Assembly: GCF_000149955.1 (NCBI RefSeq)
Contig: NC_030993.1
Span: forward strand, 2,844,650-2,908,649
Direction of reading: 5' to 3'
DNA length: 64,000 nucleotides
DNA from: Fusarium oxysporum f. sp. lycopersici 4287
Taxonomy: Eukaryota; Ascomycota; Sordariomycetes; Hypocreales; Nectriaceae
The notes under the pieces are model-generated. The model was not told the DNA's origin and did not search any database. It was given only the letters and a program-made list of their open reading frames with translations. Shown here in pieces: positions 22,189 to 33,411 of this stretch; the stretch's first letter is position 1; each line of letters begins with the position of its first letter. A program made the position numbers and the translations under genes.

Positions 22189-25100
22189 GGTAAAAGATTT
22201 GTCGGGGGAGTGGTAATAACTAGTTGTATGTGTAGCGAGTGTGTTATATGCAGAACAGAATATTAAGAAACGGAGTCAAAGGAAACGAATGACTTTGACA
22301 CCAGAACAAAAAAGAGAGAACTTTGATGTAAAGAAAAGAGGAAAAGAAAAAGGTGAGTGATAATCCAAAAGAAAAAGTCGAAAGAGGTGGGAATGAGAAG
22401 CATCTATATACCCACGAGTCTCTGTGTCTATCAAAAGAGCTGGAGGAGTGCTGGCCTGTGGAGGCAAAGAGCGGCCAGCCCGGCATCTGGTACCAAACAT
22501 GGGTTGTCCCCTCTATGGCCCATGCCTGGTGGAGATACCACCGGCGATGGGAACCCCTGATACTCGTTCAAGTCAGGTTGAGCATCGACCGTCGGCTGGA
22601 GGTTCGAAAAGGTCTTTCCAAGAATTCAGGTCCGTCCGGTGAGGTTTGACACAACGGTTCGGTGGTCCAGGGCGGCTCAGGGACAATGACAAGGATGAGT
22701 ATCCGTGACAGGGACCCATGTCGTCAGAAGTTTCTCCATTGACAGGGGTCTTCAACAGCGGCTCGGTGCAAGCCCAATGATCTGTGGCAGCATTCTCCAG
22801 GGTGTGTATCTCTCTCAGGTCTTGGCTGTGTGGATGGACTGATGAGCGAGCGAGCTCGCACCATGCGAAGCGCAATGCCCAACGGTAGCCAATGTGATGC
22901 CTGTGCCTGGCCATGGATGAGAACCAACCTTGTCTTTACCTGCCTTGCCGAAGTGGTATTCTTAGAAAGGTTAACATAACTTTTTGTTTATGCTTGACAG
23001 GGCTTACTTCAGCTGGTCCATCTCCCGCTGCTGGGCTGCGCTTCAAGAGGCCGCAGTGCATATCCCGATCTTCAGGCGCTTGCCATGAGAAAACAGTGCA
23101 ATGTGAACCAATACGAATCGAAAGGCGGTTATGCATATTCTGATTAAAGCTCCGAGGCGCTACTGCATGTGTTGATGACCACTAGCAGAGCGCCTCTCAG
23201 TAGGCCAAAAGCGAAACAGAGCTTCTAGCCAGTTACCGAGGTGGGCGTTTAGAGCACTTTGCGGGGCATCGACAGCGGGAAAATTCACACCCCGCTGTGA
23301 GGCTTGCACTTGGACGCTGAGATAGCGTTTAACTAAGACAATGAGGAGCAGAGACAATTCAGGTGGTGGATGCGGACTCAGGTTACAGTCATTGGTATCC
23401 CCTACTGAAAGCGCAGTATCATCGACGCATAACATCTGTCATAATTTACGACGCCAAAAGGGGTTCGTTCTCTTTTCCTTCTTGAGATGTTTCTTTCCTT
23501 TTCCCCAGGACAAATTGCTCCTTCCGCGTCTACCGTCCTTTTCTTAGGTATCATCCATCTCTACGAATGGGCAAGTGCAACTGATGAATGAAACGCTGCG
23601 CCACCATATTAGAACATGTTAAGAATCAGGGGCATCGATGGCCCGGACCTGTTAACGTCCCGCACAGGCTTCTGCAGGTACAGGCACCATATCCGCCAAT
23701 CGCGCAGCAGCGCTTGCTTGGTGCCCTAGCGGTTGCCCATTGGTCGTTTGGGCATTTTTGGGCGAGCCACTAAAGGTGCTGGATCAAGGCACTTGCTTTT
23801 GTTCTTGTTCGGATTCCTCCCTTAAGGGGAGCATCGTGGTCCGGCGCTGTTTCCCCAGACCGCCACCGCAAGCCACTGACGGTTGGCCGTGACAGAAGGT
23901 GCCAAGGCATCGTCGCTTGCAGTCAGACCGTTACCGACTCGCTACCGGGAAAACACCTTAACGTTGTGCAGGTCACTCACTTGCTCGTTCTCTAATCTAG
24001 ATGGAACACTTCTTGACAGCGAATGGATGCTGGAAATTATCACGATTCCATTATCAAGAATGGAGAATGTTTCTTGACTGACCCTAAAAATAACATCGCC
24101 ATGTGATTAACCCTCGCACTTGTTCCTCTCCGTGATCTACAGCAGGCCTCCGAAGAAACCACGATTGAGTAAACGTTACACCTTGAGCATGTCAATATGG
24201 TCCAAACGCGGGTTGCTACGTCAAAAGAAATTACAACACCAAGGGACTTGGTCTATTTCCCCTTTTGCAGCATCTCGCCGATTGATAGGAGAACGGAGAT
24301 ATTGTAGAGCTAGTCCACATATCCACCGTTTCCACCGGACTTGACGGGGATGCGAATCACGGAAGCAGGCCATTTATAACGGACAAGGTTCGTGGAATAA
24401 GTGATCATGGATCTGGCTAACACGGCCAAACGCAGGCTTGGCGTGACTGATGGCCTGACTGATTGATTCAGTCGCCTTGCTTGTACATCGTCTCTGGGCC
24501 TCATTTGCTGTGATAGCTCTAAACAGGACGGAAGTTCCAATTCGCCGCCTATACTGTTCTGTTCGGATCACTGGTCTTCCTTGAGACTAGACTACCTTAT
24601 CCCCAAGTCTTCCGGGTACTGTGTTTACTGGGTACTTGTTGATGTACTACGAAACATGGCGCTTGCGTACCACTCAAAATCTATGTATAAGAATCACAAT
24701 AGGGTAAGGAAATGTGTCAGACAGCATTGGCTCTCGGCGATTACTTTCATCATGCCAAGGATGGCCAGAATTACCTACGCCAAATGGTCTCGTGGCTACC
24801 CAGCTTCCATCTCTATCTTTAGTACTGGTGTTCATTTTTAGCACCGAGCGCCACCACCCGTCCACTAGCATGGCGAGACAGACCCTGGGCGCTTGTGTTT
24901 GACGCCAAGGAGTCTCAGGAACAGGCCGCCCTAGTCTGTTTCAACATCAGGGCAGCCAATCATCAATTACTGAGCTACAAATCTGAGACGCCGATGCCTT
25001 CCAGCCCTATCACCCTTCGAAGATTTTATCTTCACAACCTTAGCAGATCCTCTTCTGGACCTTGAGAGCATCCCAAAAGAGAGGTCGCAAGGGAAGAGCG

Positions 25101-27774
25101 ACTAACAAGGACTCTCGGGTCAGAATATCGCGAGCCTACCCGTCCGGTGTTTCCCAAGTCCGGAACGATCGGCAAATGCTTGTTTGCTTTGGCAATCATG
25201 AAGTCCCGGGTAGGCTTCGGCGATAGGAAAATATTCGCCTGCAACTGAAGTCGAAGCCAAACAACATCCAGACACGATGCGATTCATTTTGGAATAATTT
25301 GTAATGTCGAGGTCTCATCGGGATGTCTTCGGCAATCATCTGAATCCTATACCAGTTCCGTTGCAATACTCTGTCCCAGACAGAGCTCTAACGACAGCAA
25401 TTACTGTTTGCCCTTACTATCTCAAAGTTTGAGTTACCAACCTTGAAACTATGCTTACTTGGCTAACACCAGGACGGGAAGTGCACGGATTGTTTCATTC
25501 AAAAGATAGAATGACGAAAAGGGCAGCTTGAACAGCCAGTCGCAACATATGGTAGCCCTGTCCTTCACCTGAATCCCCAGTCTGCAGCCAACCTTAGTCT
25601 ATAACGACAAATTTGGTCTCTCCGGACCACACAGGCTGATGCTTGTGAGCAATCACTTGCCAATACTGAATTTTTCAAATGACTAGCAGCAATCGCTTAA
25701 AGGATTTCGACCTTACACTCCACCGATTTCCACGCACGTGAGATCAACGGAACTATTGATGAAAGCTCCCAGTGGCTTGCTCACGTCATGGATCGTTGGC
25801 GTCCATCAACATTTAGCCTCCGTGCATTATCAATCGACACTGATGGCGCCCTGTCCAATGCCTATCCTTTAGCTTAAATGTTTCTCCGTGGTGGTATTTC
25901 TGCAAAAAAGAAACAACGTCCCATGCTCACAAAGGCGAAATACGGTATTCCAAAAAATGGTTCAAGCCAATAACCAGCTCGATATCTTTACGGAGTCGCT
26001 GTGCTGGTACTCCTGGCAAAATTGAGAAGGCAATGTCGGTAATCTTGACGATGTATCATCGCCGTTGTCGTTTCGTTTTCATCTCGGGGTTGTCATATTG
26101 TTGATAGCCTGTCTAGCTTCTTCTGGATGCCACGTTCAGTCGCCTAAAGCCCAGTCTCGCGGAACAAGGTCGAACCATCATCGAGTGTAACGATATCCTG
26201 AAGACCCCTGAAGACAGAACGATACAGCGTTACAACGCGTGTTCTTGGGCCGGACAGGGGAGATCCCGGCCGAGACTAGTTCGAGTGGCCTGCCAGGTTC
26301 GACTTAGCGTTTTCTCTTCTCGTCGTTCCGTGTTTTGAGTTACGGCCGTAGCGGCTTTGGATGAAACTTGCGATCTGCCAGGCACTACGCAAACGGTAGT
26401 TGTATTTTGCTTTTGAACGTTGAGGTGACATGGTTCTTTGCTTCTTTAGTAACGTCAATTAATTGTCACCAATAACCAGAAACGACCTTGAGAGCGAATC
26501 TTGATCGAGACACCCAGTGACCAGACTAGTCGTACGTTTCTACGATAATGTGTTTCTATTGTCTCCTGTAGTAAATGAGATAAAATTGTGCTCAGGCTAG
26601 TTCTGCTGCAACATGCTGATCGTCAGTCACCTCATTTTCGATCGATTAGACCGTGGATTTATTGTTCAGGTCGATCAGCTTGTGCCAAATGACTCCACTG
26701 ATCGTCATATCCAAGCGTTCTTCTTTGACCTCCAGGCGTTTCAAGGACTGTCTACAGCTTACACGAATCAGACCTGACTCGCCTTACAGCAGCTCGGTCC
26801 AGCCAAGAAAAAAAGACCATCACATTAGTAACGAGCAGAGTACTGCCTTGCTGGTTGTGTGTTTGCTGTTGTATTTCAGTTGGTTCACTTGTCAGTTTCC
26901 TTGCAAGCACTTGCATGGGTATGGCGGTAGCCTTACAACCTCTCAGGGGAACCAAAGGTTTCTGTGACAATTCACCTCCACCAACCCTGATCGAGTTCAC
27001 AAGACCCAACAAAGGCTCAGGCTTGCGAGCGTACCTGCATTTATCTTCCGAGTTCCATCCATTTGGGGATCGGACTGATGCTGCATCGGGTTGTGCAAAC
27101 CTGAACTTGGCCGATTCCGTTACCACTTCGGGGAGCTAGGAGGTGGCTGTGAAGTTTGGAAGTTTCCATTTCTCTGCGTTTCTTCCGAGCTGAGTGGTGG
27201 AATTCTTACCGGGTTCATTCAACCTGGTCGTTCTTCCGGTCAATAACGGAGTTAAGCAATCACAGGCCGAAAGTTTTACCGCGAACTGGGAGGTTCCGAC
27301 TGAATCCGCATATCGCTAAGTCGCTAGACTATTGTAATAAGTAAAGTGACCAAAACCTGTCGAGAGTGAAAGCAAAAGCTTTACAAAAGCAAACAGAGGC
27401 TTCCATGTGACAACCAGTAACTATTATGGGAATTGGCTGGGGCCAGTTTCACCATGGGAAGCCACTTGAGCACGAAAATCCCATATTATTAACTTTCTCA
27501 ATGAGTTAAGCATTCAGAATGCGCATTGGCCATTTTATATTCGAAACGGCGATGCTGAAGCTGAAAAAAGTCAAACACTGACTTACCGGCCTGTCGATCA
27601 GGCTCGGAGAGGACGTAGGAAGAACTTCCACTTGACCTTTTACTTGTCTCGGAGAGGTATCTGGCAAGAGAAACGTGCTAGGTACTGAATATTAACGTTC
27701 CGATTTGATCTCTTGCAGAGAAAGCTTGGGAGCGTAAACTCTTGAACTAAAAGGGATCTAGCAAAAGAAACTCA
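22189..27774. other. 5.6 kb gene-free interval
   Basis: The adhesin promoter occupies the left side; on the plus strand, the first few hundred bases are purine-rich, that is pyrimidine-rich on the gene strand. Beyond that I find only frames shorter than about 125 codons on both strands, with no domain motif, no terminal repeats that I could match by eye, and no AT-rich collapse of the kind left by repeat-induced point mutation. It may contain decayed transposon sequence that only a search would reveal. Confidence 0.4.
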
Positions 27775-29030
27775 TTATTCGATACTGGATTTGACAGTTC
27801 CGATGCTGGTTGAGCTTTCGTTATCAGTGATACATATATAGACCGAGGCACGTATGATTTGGACACCGTTGTTAGAAATCAAGAAAGTGCAATCAGGTAG
27901 AGCCCACTTACTCATCCACTCCGATCGCAGAACCTGATCAGCTGTCATACACTCTTCTGGTCTGAAGCGTAGCATCCCTTTGATCATATCTAAAAAGGCA
28001 CGGCTCTCCTCATCATCCAACTTTGCCGTCTTCTTCCCTCTCCGTAGAATCAGATCAAATCGCTTCTGAAGCGGCCACACCTTCCTTCCCCCCCTTGGCT
28101 GTCTGCCCTCAGTAGATACATTTGTTCTGGTCTCCCATTTCTCCCACCACTCGTGGGGCAAGGGGCCGAGCGCGTCGACCTGGTCAGCAATCACCTCGTT
28201 CTCACCGAAGAGAAAGCCGCTCATAAATGGCCCGGAACCCATGCCCTCCCAGACCATGAGTCCCAGGCTCCAGATATCAGAGGAGAATGTCAGAGGTTTC
28301 GTGGAATCAAACACTGCTTCTGGTGGTCGATTCTGTAAGTGCGTGTAAGACAACAGTCTCGTCTCCTGCGAGGGATTGAAGGCTGTTCCGAAATCGGCGA
28401 GCCACAGCTTGGCTTCAGGCAACAGAACCTCGTCACTGGGTTTACCGAGCCAGTTTGGCGTATAGACATTCTTTGGCACTGACGGTGAGAAGACCGGCTG
28501 ACCATCAGTCCTAGTCACTGGGCAGGGGTCTGGTTTATAGTTTCTCTCATACACCTGTTGGATGGAGAGATGATCGAGCTCCGATCCAGGCAATTGGAGC
28601 AACACGTTTCCTAGGTGAATATCTAGATACGATCAGACAATGCCTGAGTGGCTAGAGTACGTAGGGTAGATACTCACCGCCATGAACGAAGCCGGCCCGG
28701 TGTGCGTATGCCGTTGCCATGATGAGCTGTGCCGACTTTGATAGCAACATACTTGTTGAGCTCCTGATCGCGGGCAAGTTAAATAGTCGAATAACCACCC
28801 TGGCCCAGGTTATCAACTATGTGATATCGCTGGTTTAGTTTGTCATTGACCTCGATGGGATGATAACCCCCAGGGCAGTATCTGTCCATGTATTGGACAT
28901 ATCTGTAGAGTCGATAGGTTGATGACTCTGCAGGCTGCGTGGATTTTGCTCTTCGGCCAAGACCGCGGTATTGGTAGCAACGTCGTCTCAAAGACGTGAA
29001 GGAAGAACCTCTCGCGGAGCTACAACACAA
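27775..29030 (-). pseudogene. SRPK-like protein kinase pseudogene
   Basis: Remnant of a serine/threonine kinase of the SR-protein-kinase-like group that is multiplied in Fusarium. Visible parts: CPGGYHPIEVNDKLNQRY, the glycine loop LGQGGYSTI, the lysine strand YVAIKVG, the catalytic loop HGD-IHLGN split by an intron (28677-28623), LADFGTA, RPPEAVFD and SSDIWSLGLMVWE. Two lesions: a TAA at 28781-28779 where the family has Trp after GGYSTI, and an internal deletion near 28725-28732 that joins the end of the VAIKVG strand directly to QLIMATAYAHRAGFVHG in another frame, losing about 90-100 residues of the N-lobe and hinge. The C-lobe frame is open to TAA at 27775. No convincing start ATG was found, so the 5' boundary is approximate. 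Confidence 0.8.
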
Positions 29031-29806
29031 ACTCTGATTAAATAGCTGCAGAATTTCGTATCAGCGAAATTTTAGGCCAATATTGTGTTGAGCGATAGGA
29101 CGTTGTCAGTCAATGCCAGGGCAGGGGTCAATCTACTAACCTAGAGCGTTCTGGACTGTTGACGTTGCTCTCAACACGCGAAAGGAAAATAAAATGAAAC
29201 TTTGTGAATGCCAATGAATCCGTGAAAGAGTAATCACCATTGTACTATTCAATTTCAAATCCGATATTATCTACATGTTGTCTGTTGACTTTTCTATTTT
29301 AGAGGCCTTCAGCACCGGTTCAGTAGCAAGCCTCACTAATTCCAGATACGACACCCTTGACGAGTTGATTGAGGCTTGAGTGAGCACTTAGGTGCCCAGA
29401 ATGAATGTTCAACACAGGCAATCCTCAATGCTTGCTTGAGTCTGAAACAATGTCTGAACAGACATCATTAAATTATGTCTCTTTCTTACAGAACTAATAA
29501 CCGTAAGACTGTGCGGCTTAGCGTCAGGCATTTAGATGGTTGCGCAACCAAAGTCGGTCTTGTTGGGATAGTCTTTGTTCATACCTAGTACTAGGATCAT
29601 GTATGTACGGAGCTGCGAACACGATTATTGTCATTTGAAACAAAGACCCAACTTATGAACAAATAAGAATGAAGATGTACAAAAAGTCTAGATCCTCCTC
29701 CTCAACTACTCTCCGTACAGCAATTGTGTGGCATTGAGAGTTGCTCTACCGTGGCCAAACTGAAGACAACACAAGAAAACTAACACATACGACACCAATC
29801 CTCAGT
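29031..29806. other. Intergenic between kinase remnant and orphan gene
   Basis: About 780 bases. It may contain a lost 5' exon of the kinase and holds the promoter of the gene at 29807. No further gene is visible. Confidence 0.4.
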
Positions 29807-30358
29807 ATGGCTCCAATTGGGACACGCAAACAGGTCCGTTTCAAGGATCAATATGAACGACCTAAGAACAAGGCCCCTCTTACTGAGATGAGAAACCCAG
29901 ATGGCATCACCATTCTCACGAAAAAGGATGAAGTATGCCGTTTCATCACCGGCGCCCTCTCTCGCTTTCTCAAACCCATTGAGATCCCCCCCAACACCCA
30001 TCTCATTGAGCATCGTCCTTGGAGCGCAGGAGGGATCTACACCATCCGCTCTGTCGAGCCTATTCTGCCCAACACAAGGTATGATATTGTCGCGCGTGTC
30101 ATTATACGCCATGAGATAGAGTGGGTGCAGGTAATTTTCTCTATGGCGAGAGGTTTGTTTGATAGAGTCTCACTTCCTCCTGTGCAATGGATTGAAGTGC
30201 CGAATATGGAACTTTCCTTGAACAATGGTATGAAGGTGTGTGTTCAGATTGAAGACTCTATTCATGGACAGTTGTTGGCATCTTACCTCAAGAAGCTGGA
30301 CCTGCTTGAGTTGCAAGCGAATGGAACAACTGACTCGGAAATGGAAAGCCCGCAATGA
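29807..30358 (+). CDS. Hypothetical protein, 183 residues
   Basis: An intronless open frame that I do not recognise. The start at 29807 is preferred because it is the first ATG, in the context CAGTATGGC; the frame stays open upstream to 29741 without an ATG. The product is basic at the N-terminus (MAPIGTRKQVRFKDQYERPK) and then mixed, with predicted strands (GGIYTIRSVEPILPNTRYDIVARVI, listed only as a location near residues 74-98). It has no signal peptide or membrane helix and ends in an acidic tail. RKQVRF resembles an RVxF-type PP1-docking sequence, which may be chance. Coding status rests on frame length and C/G third positions; function is unknown. Confidence 0.5.
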   Translation: MAPIGTRKQVRFKDQYERPKNKAPLTEMRNPDGITILTKKDEVCRFITGALSRFLKPIEIPPNTHLIEHRPWSAGGIYTIRSVEPILPNTRYDIVARVIIRHEIEWVQVIFSMARGLFDRVSLPPVQWIEVPNMELSLNNGMKVCVQIEDSIHGQLLASYLKKLDLLELQANGTTDSEMESPQ

Positions 30359-30843
30359 TGTGCTCGGGAAGATCATGCAGAAAGGTTTGATAGAGATATT
30401 GATGTCGATATTGACTGAAGAGGTTCCGATACTCGCACATATTGTGGGGTCTTTGTAGTTGGGAGTTACGGCGTGGAGTTGAACCAGAATGCAGTTATAT
30501 AGGAAGCAGGGCCTCACTGATCTCAGCGGGTAACTTCATCATTTACACACGTTTAAATTTGTTTGTGGATAGTTTCTGAATATATAATCCTTCGTTATTA
30601 TCATCGTTTGTAAGCCCAAGATAACAAAGCTGAAGATGAGAAAACACCATGTTAACCAGAATCTTCTAACAATCAGGCGCCCATAGTGTAACACTTTGAC
30701 TGTGCTGGGTAACTGAGATCACAAAATTGGCAAAAACTCCTGACACTAATGAACCTTTGTCATGTATCAGTATAATAGAACCAGGATGTAGGATGTAGTT
30801 GCATTAGTCTATTTTGAGTATTGGTCTATTATGGCATCCAAGC
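30359..30843. other. 3' convergent space
   Basis: About 485 A/T-rich bases between the converging ends of the 183-residue orphan and the VMS1-like gene; probably both 3' untranslated regions. No gene seen. Confidence 0.5.
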
Positions 30844-32853
30844 TTACCCGCCGCCTTGCATCCTGCGTAGTCTTTCCTCCGCAGCTCGGGCTCTCCTCTC
30901 ACGCTCCAACCTCATCCTCATTTCAGGCGTTAAACCTCTCTCTTCCGCCTCTCTCCGCTCCTGTGGTGTCTTCTTGAGCCCCGCCGCCAGAGCATTTCCC
31001 TTCTGTTTTCGTCCTTCTGAAACCTTTGGACCTTCAACCTGTAATCTTTCCTCTTCAGCGCGCCGACGCTCCGCCTCCTTGTCACTGGCTTCCTTCTTCT
31101 CCCGCTCGTCACGTTTATCGGCTTCAGCCTTGGTCATGGCTGGCGGTACCTTGGCATCGTCCCAGGACCACTTAGACTCTCCGAGCTCGGAGCGGGCGAC
31201 CCGGAACGCATCGCGCGTCGAGCGTTCACCAGCCAGTTCGAAGGGCGTCTTGCCATCGTTGTTCCTTATGGTAGGATCCGCTCCGCCACGAACGAGAAGG
31301 CCAAGTACTAATGGTGCAGCGTTTTGAGCCGCGGCAAGATGGAGTGGTCGTGGTGCGTGGTGGTTTTGCTCCACAGGCTGAAACTCGAAGTCGGCCGATA
31401 TGTTGTTGTTCTTAAGGTATGAGAGTAGTGCAGGGACTTTCGACCTTCGTACAAACGCTTGAAGTTGAGATGTGTGGAGTAAAGCAGTCTCTTCCTCTTC
31501 TGTCAACTTCGGTTTTGAGGGCTTTGTACTCGTCTTTGTTGGAGTCGCTGACCCAGAGTCTTTCTTCTGTTCCTGCGCAGGCTCGATCTCACGGACTTTT
31601 AGTCGCGTCAACTCGATGAAGGATCGCATAAGTTCATTCTGCGTCGCTCGCCGTGTGCTGAAGGGAAAGCCCCGCAGTCGAGTATCATTATGCTTCAACA
31701 CCTGTCCCTCGTAGGGGCCGAAGAGCGTTCTTCGATTTGTCGCTCCTGTTGCTCGGATGAACAGTAACTCTGATGTGTCGATGAGGGCTTTCCAGTCTTG
31801 GAGAAGGGTTCTCACATCCTCTACCAAAGCCTGTTCGTTATATCGTCGCAAACTTGAACCAGCCGAGTGAGCAGCACCCTTCGCATTATCGTTGGCCGAT
31901 TGAGAACCACCTTGCTTTCGTCGGGTTGTGTATCGATGGAAGGTCTTGTGAGCAAGCACCGTCGCTTCTCGATTCATGGTAGTGCCGTTCTTGTTGGATC
32001 GTGGGGCAAGAGATACAACCATGGCCGCAAAGTGGCCACCTCCAATCATACAGAGAAAGATATGAGGACCCTTGTACGCGACCTCTGGTAAGGCGCCCTC
32101 CTTAGGGATCTTGGGCATGGATATAGGCTCGACCTGCTTCTTCTTCAACACCTCCACCAGATCCTGGTTTCTTTGTTCCTCGCCCGTCAAGATTGCGCGG
32201 TACATGCCAAAGTAGGTCTTCTCTGGAAGCAGCGGAGAGCTGAACCATACCAGAGGTGGTTTGCCGCGACCTGGCTTTCCTGCCGTTTCGTCATCATCAT
32301 CTCCGGTTGAATCGTTCGCCTTATCAGCCAATCTCGCCTGCTTCTTCAACAGCGCAGTCAGTGTTGAGTCTTGTCGGCCATCTTCCTCCTCTTCTTCCGA
32401 CTCGTCTGAATCAGAACCTGATAATGATTCGTCCAGGTTGCCTACGAGCTTCTCGAATTCCGCCTCTGACACGGGTTTTTGTCCTCGCAGTTTTTGCTTG
32501 AGATTATAGTGGTGAAAATCAGACTTGAGATGCCCCCGCTGGTCGATTACTGTTGTGAATGTGAGACCGCATAAAGAGCACGCTTGTGTCCCGACGAGAT
32601 TCGAATCTGACGACGACGCGCTCTCAAAAGAAGAAGCTTTCGTGGCTTCGGCGGCAGCGATTGCCTCAGCTTCGGCGTCCGTATCAGATTTAAGCACTAA
32701 AGTGTCTAAAACTTCGGCAGGCAGATCATAGACTGGTTAACTCGTCAGCACTTTGCGACATCGAGACACGCCGGTCCATGGCGGGGGAGGGGTTTGAGAC
32801 GAGTACATACGATACAAGGGCCGCCGAAGAAGATCCTCGTTCGTCTTAGTCAT
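30844..32853 (-). CDS. VMS1: VMS1/ANKZF1-type peptidyl-tRNA hydrolase of ribosome quality control
   Basis: Vms1 frees nascent chains from peptidyl-tRNA on stalled 60S subunits and works with Cdc48, including at mitochondria. The 643-residue model shows, in order: DLPAEVLDTL near the start, a C2H2 zinc finger (CSLCGLTFTTVIDQRGHLKS, about 53-72), an acidic Ser/Glu-rich stretch, the VLRF1 release-factor domain (about 165-385) with HRYTTRRKQGGSQSANDNAK carrying the GSQ-type catalytic region, ankyrin repeats (PRPLHLAAAQNAAPLVLGLL, about 480-515), a charged coiled coil, and at the very C-terminus RERRARAAEER, an exact match to the Cdc48/p97-binding VIM motif (R-x5-A-A-x2-R). One intron, 32810-32733. 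The start at 32853 gives the conserved LLRRPLYLYDLPAEVL beginning; an upstream frame to 32970 is open but less likely. Confidence 0.93.
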
Positions 32854-33411
32854 GGCGAATGATGGATGTGATTTCGTGCGTATAGAGAGCCTGGCGGAAC
32901 AATAGGAGTTGTACTGAACTGACGTCTTTGTCGCGATATTTGAACTTTTTAACAGCCCAGCTGAGGCCATACGTCTGCGTCATAGCGATTGACTCTGCGC
33001 CCCACCAAAGCTTGAGTCAACCGGCCAGCAAAAGACCCCGCAAAGCCACAGGAATGGTCGCACCGCCTCAGTTCTCACAGTGTGGTTACTGTTAGAAGTG
33101 GGGAACTCTCTATTGAGCTCTATTGACATGTTCCATCTCATTGGCCCAGAGCTAGATACCTAGTACCAATTAAACCCTCCACTATCACTAATGGCACCCC
33201 TCGACAGGCCCTCTTCCCCAAGCTCTCTCTTGTAATTCTTCTTCAATCACATCGAAATATTTTTGTTGTGCAGTACAATTGTCTTCAATCTTTGCTCTCC
33301 GGTCAATCAATTCCAACAATCAGTTTACATTCACGTTTCATCACAATTCTCTCGACAATCTTTGCTATTCTCTTCATTGTCTCCCCAAGTCCATTGCTCT
33401 CAAGCTTCACA
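32854..33411. promoter_or_regulatory. Divergent promoter of VMS1 and the transposase-derived gene
   Basis: About 560 bases between divergent starts. The right half (about 33190-33400) is strongly pyrimidine-rich on the plus strand, as in host-gene leaders, and leads to the start context CACAATGGC at 33412. I see no terminal inverted repeat next to the transposase frame. Confidence 0.4.
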
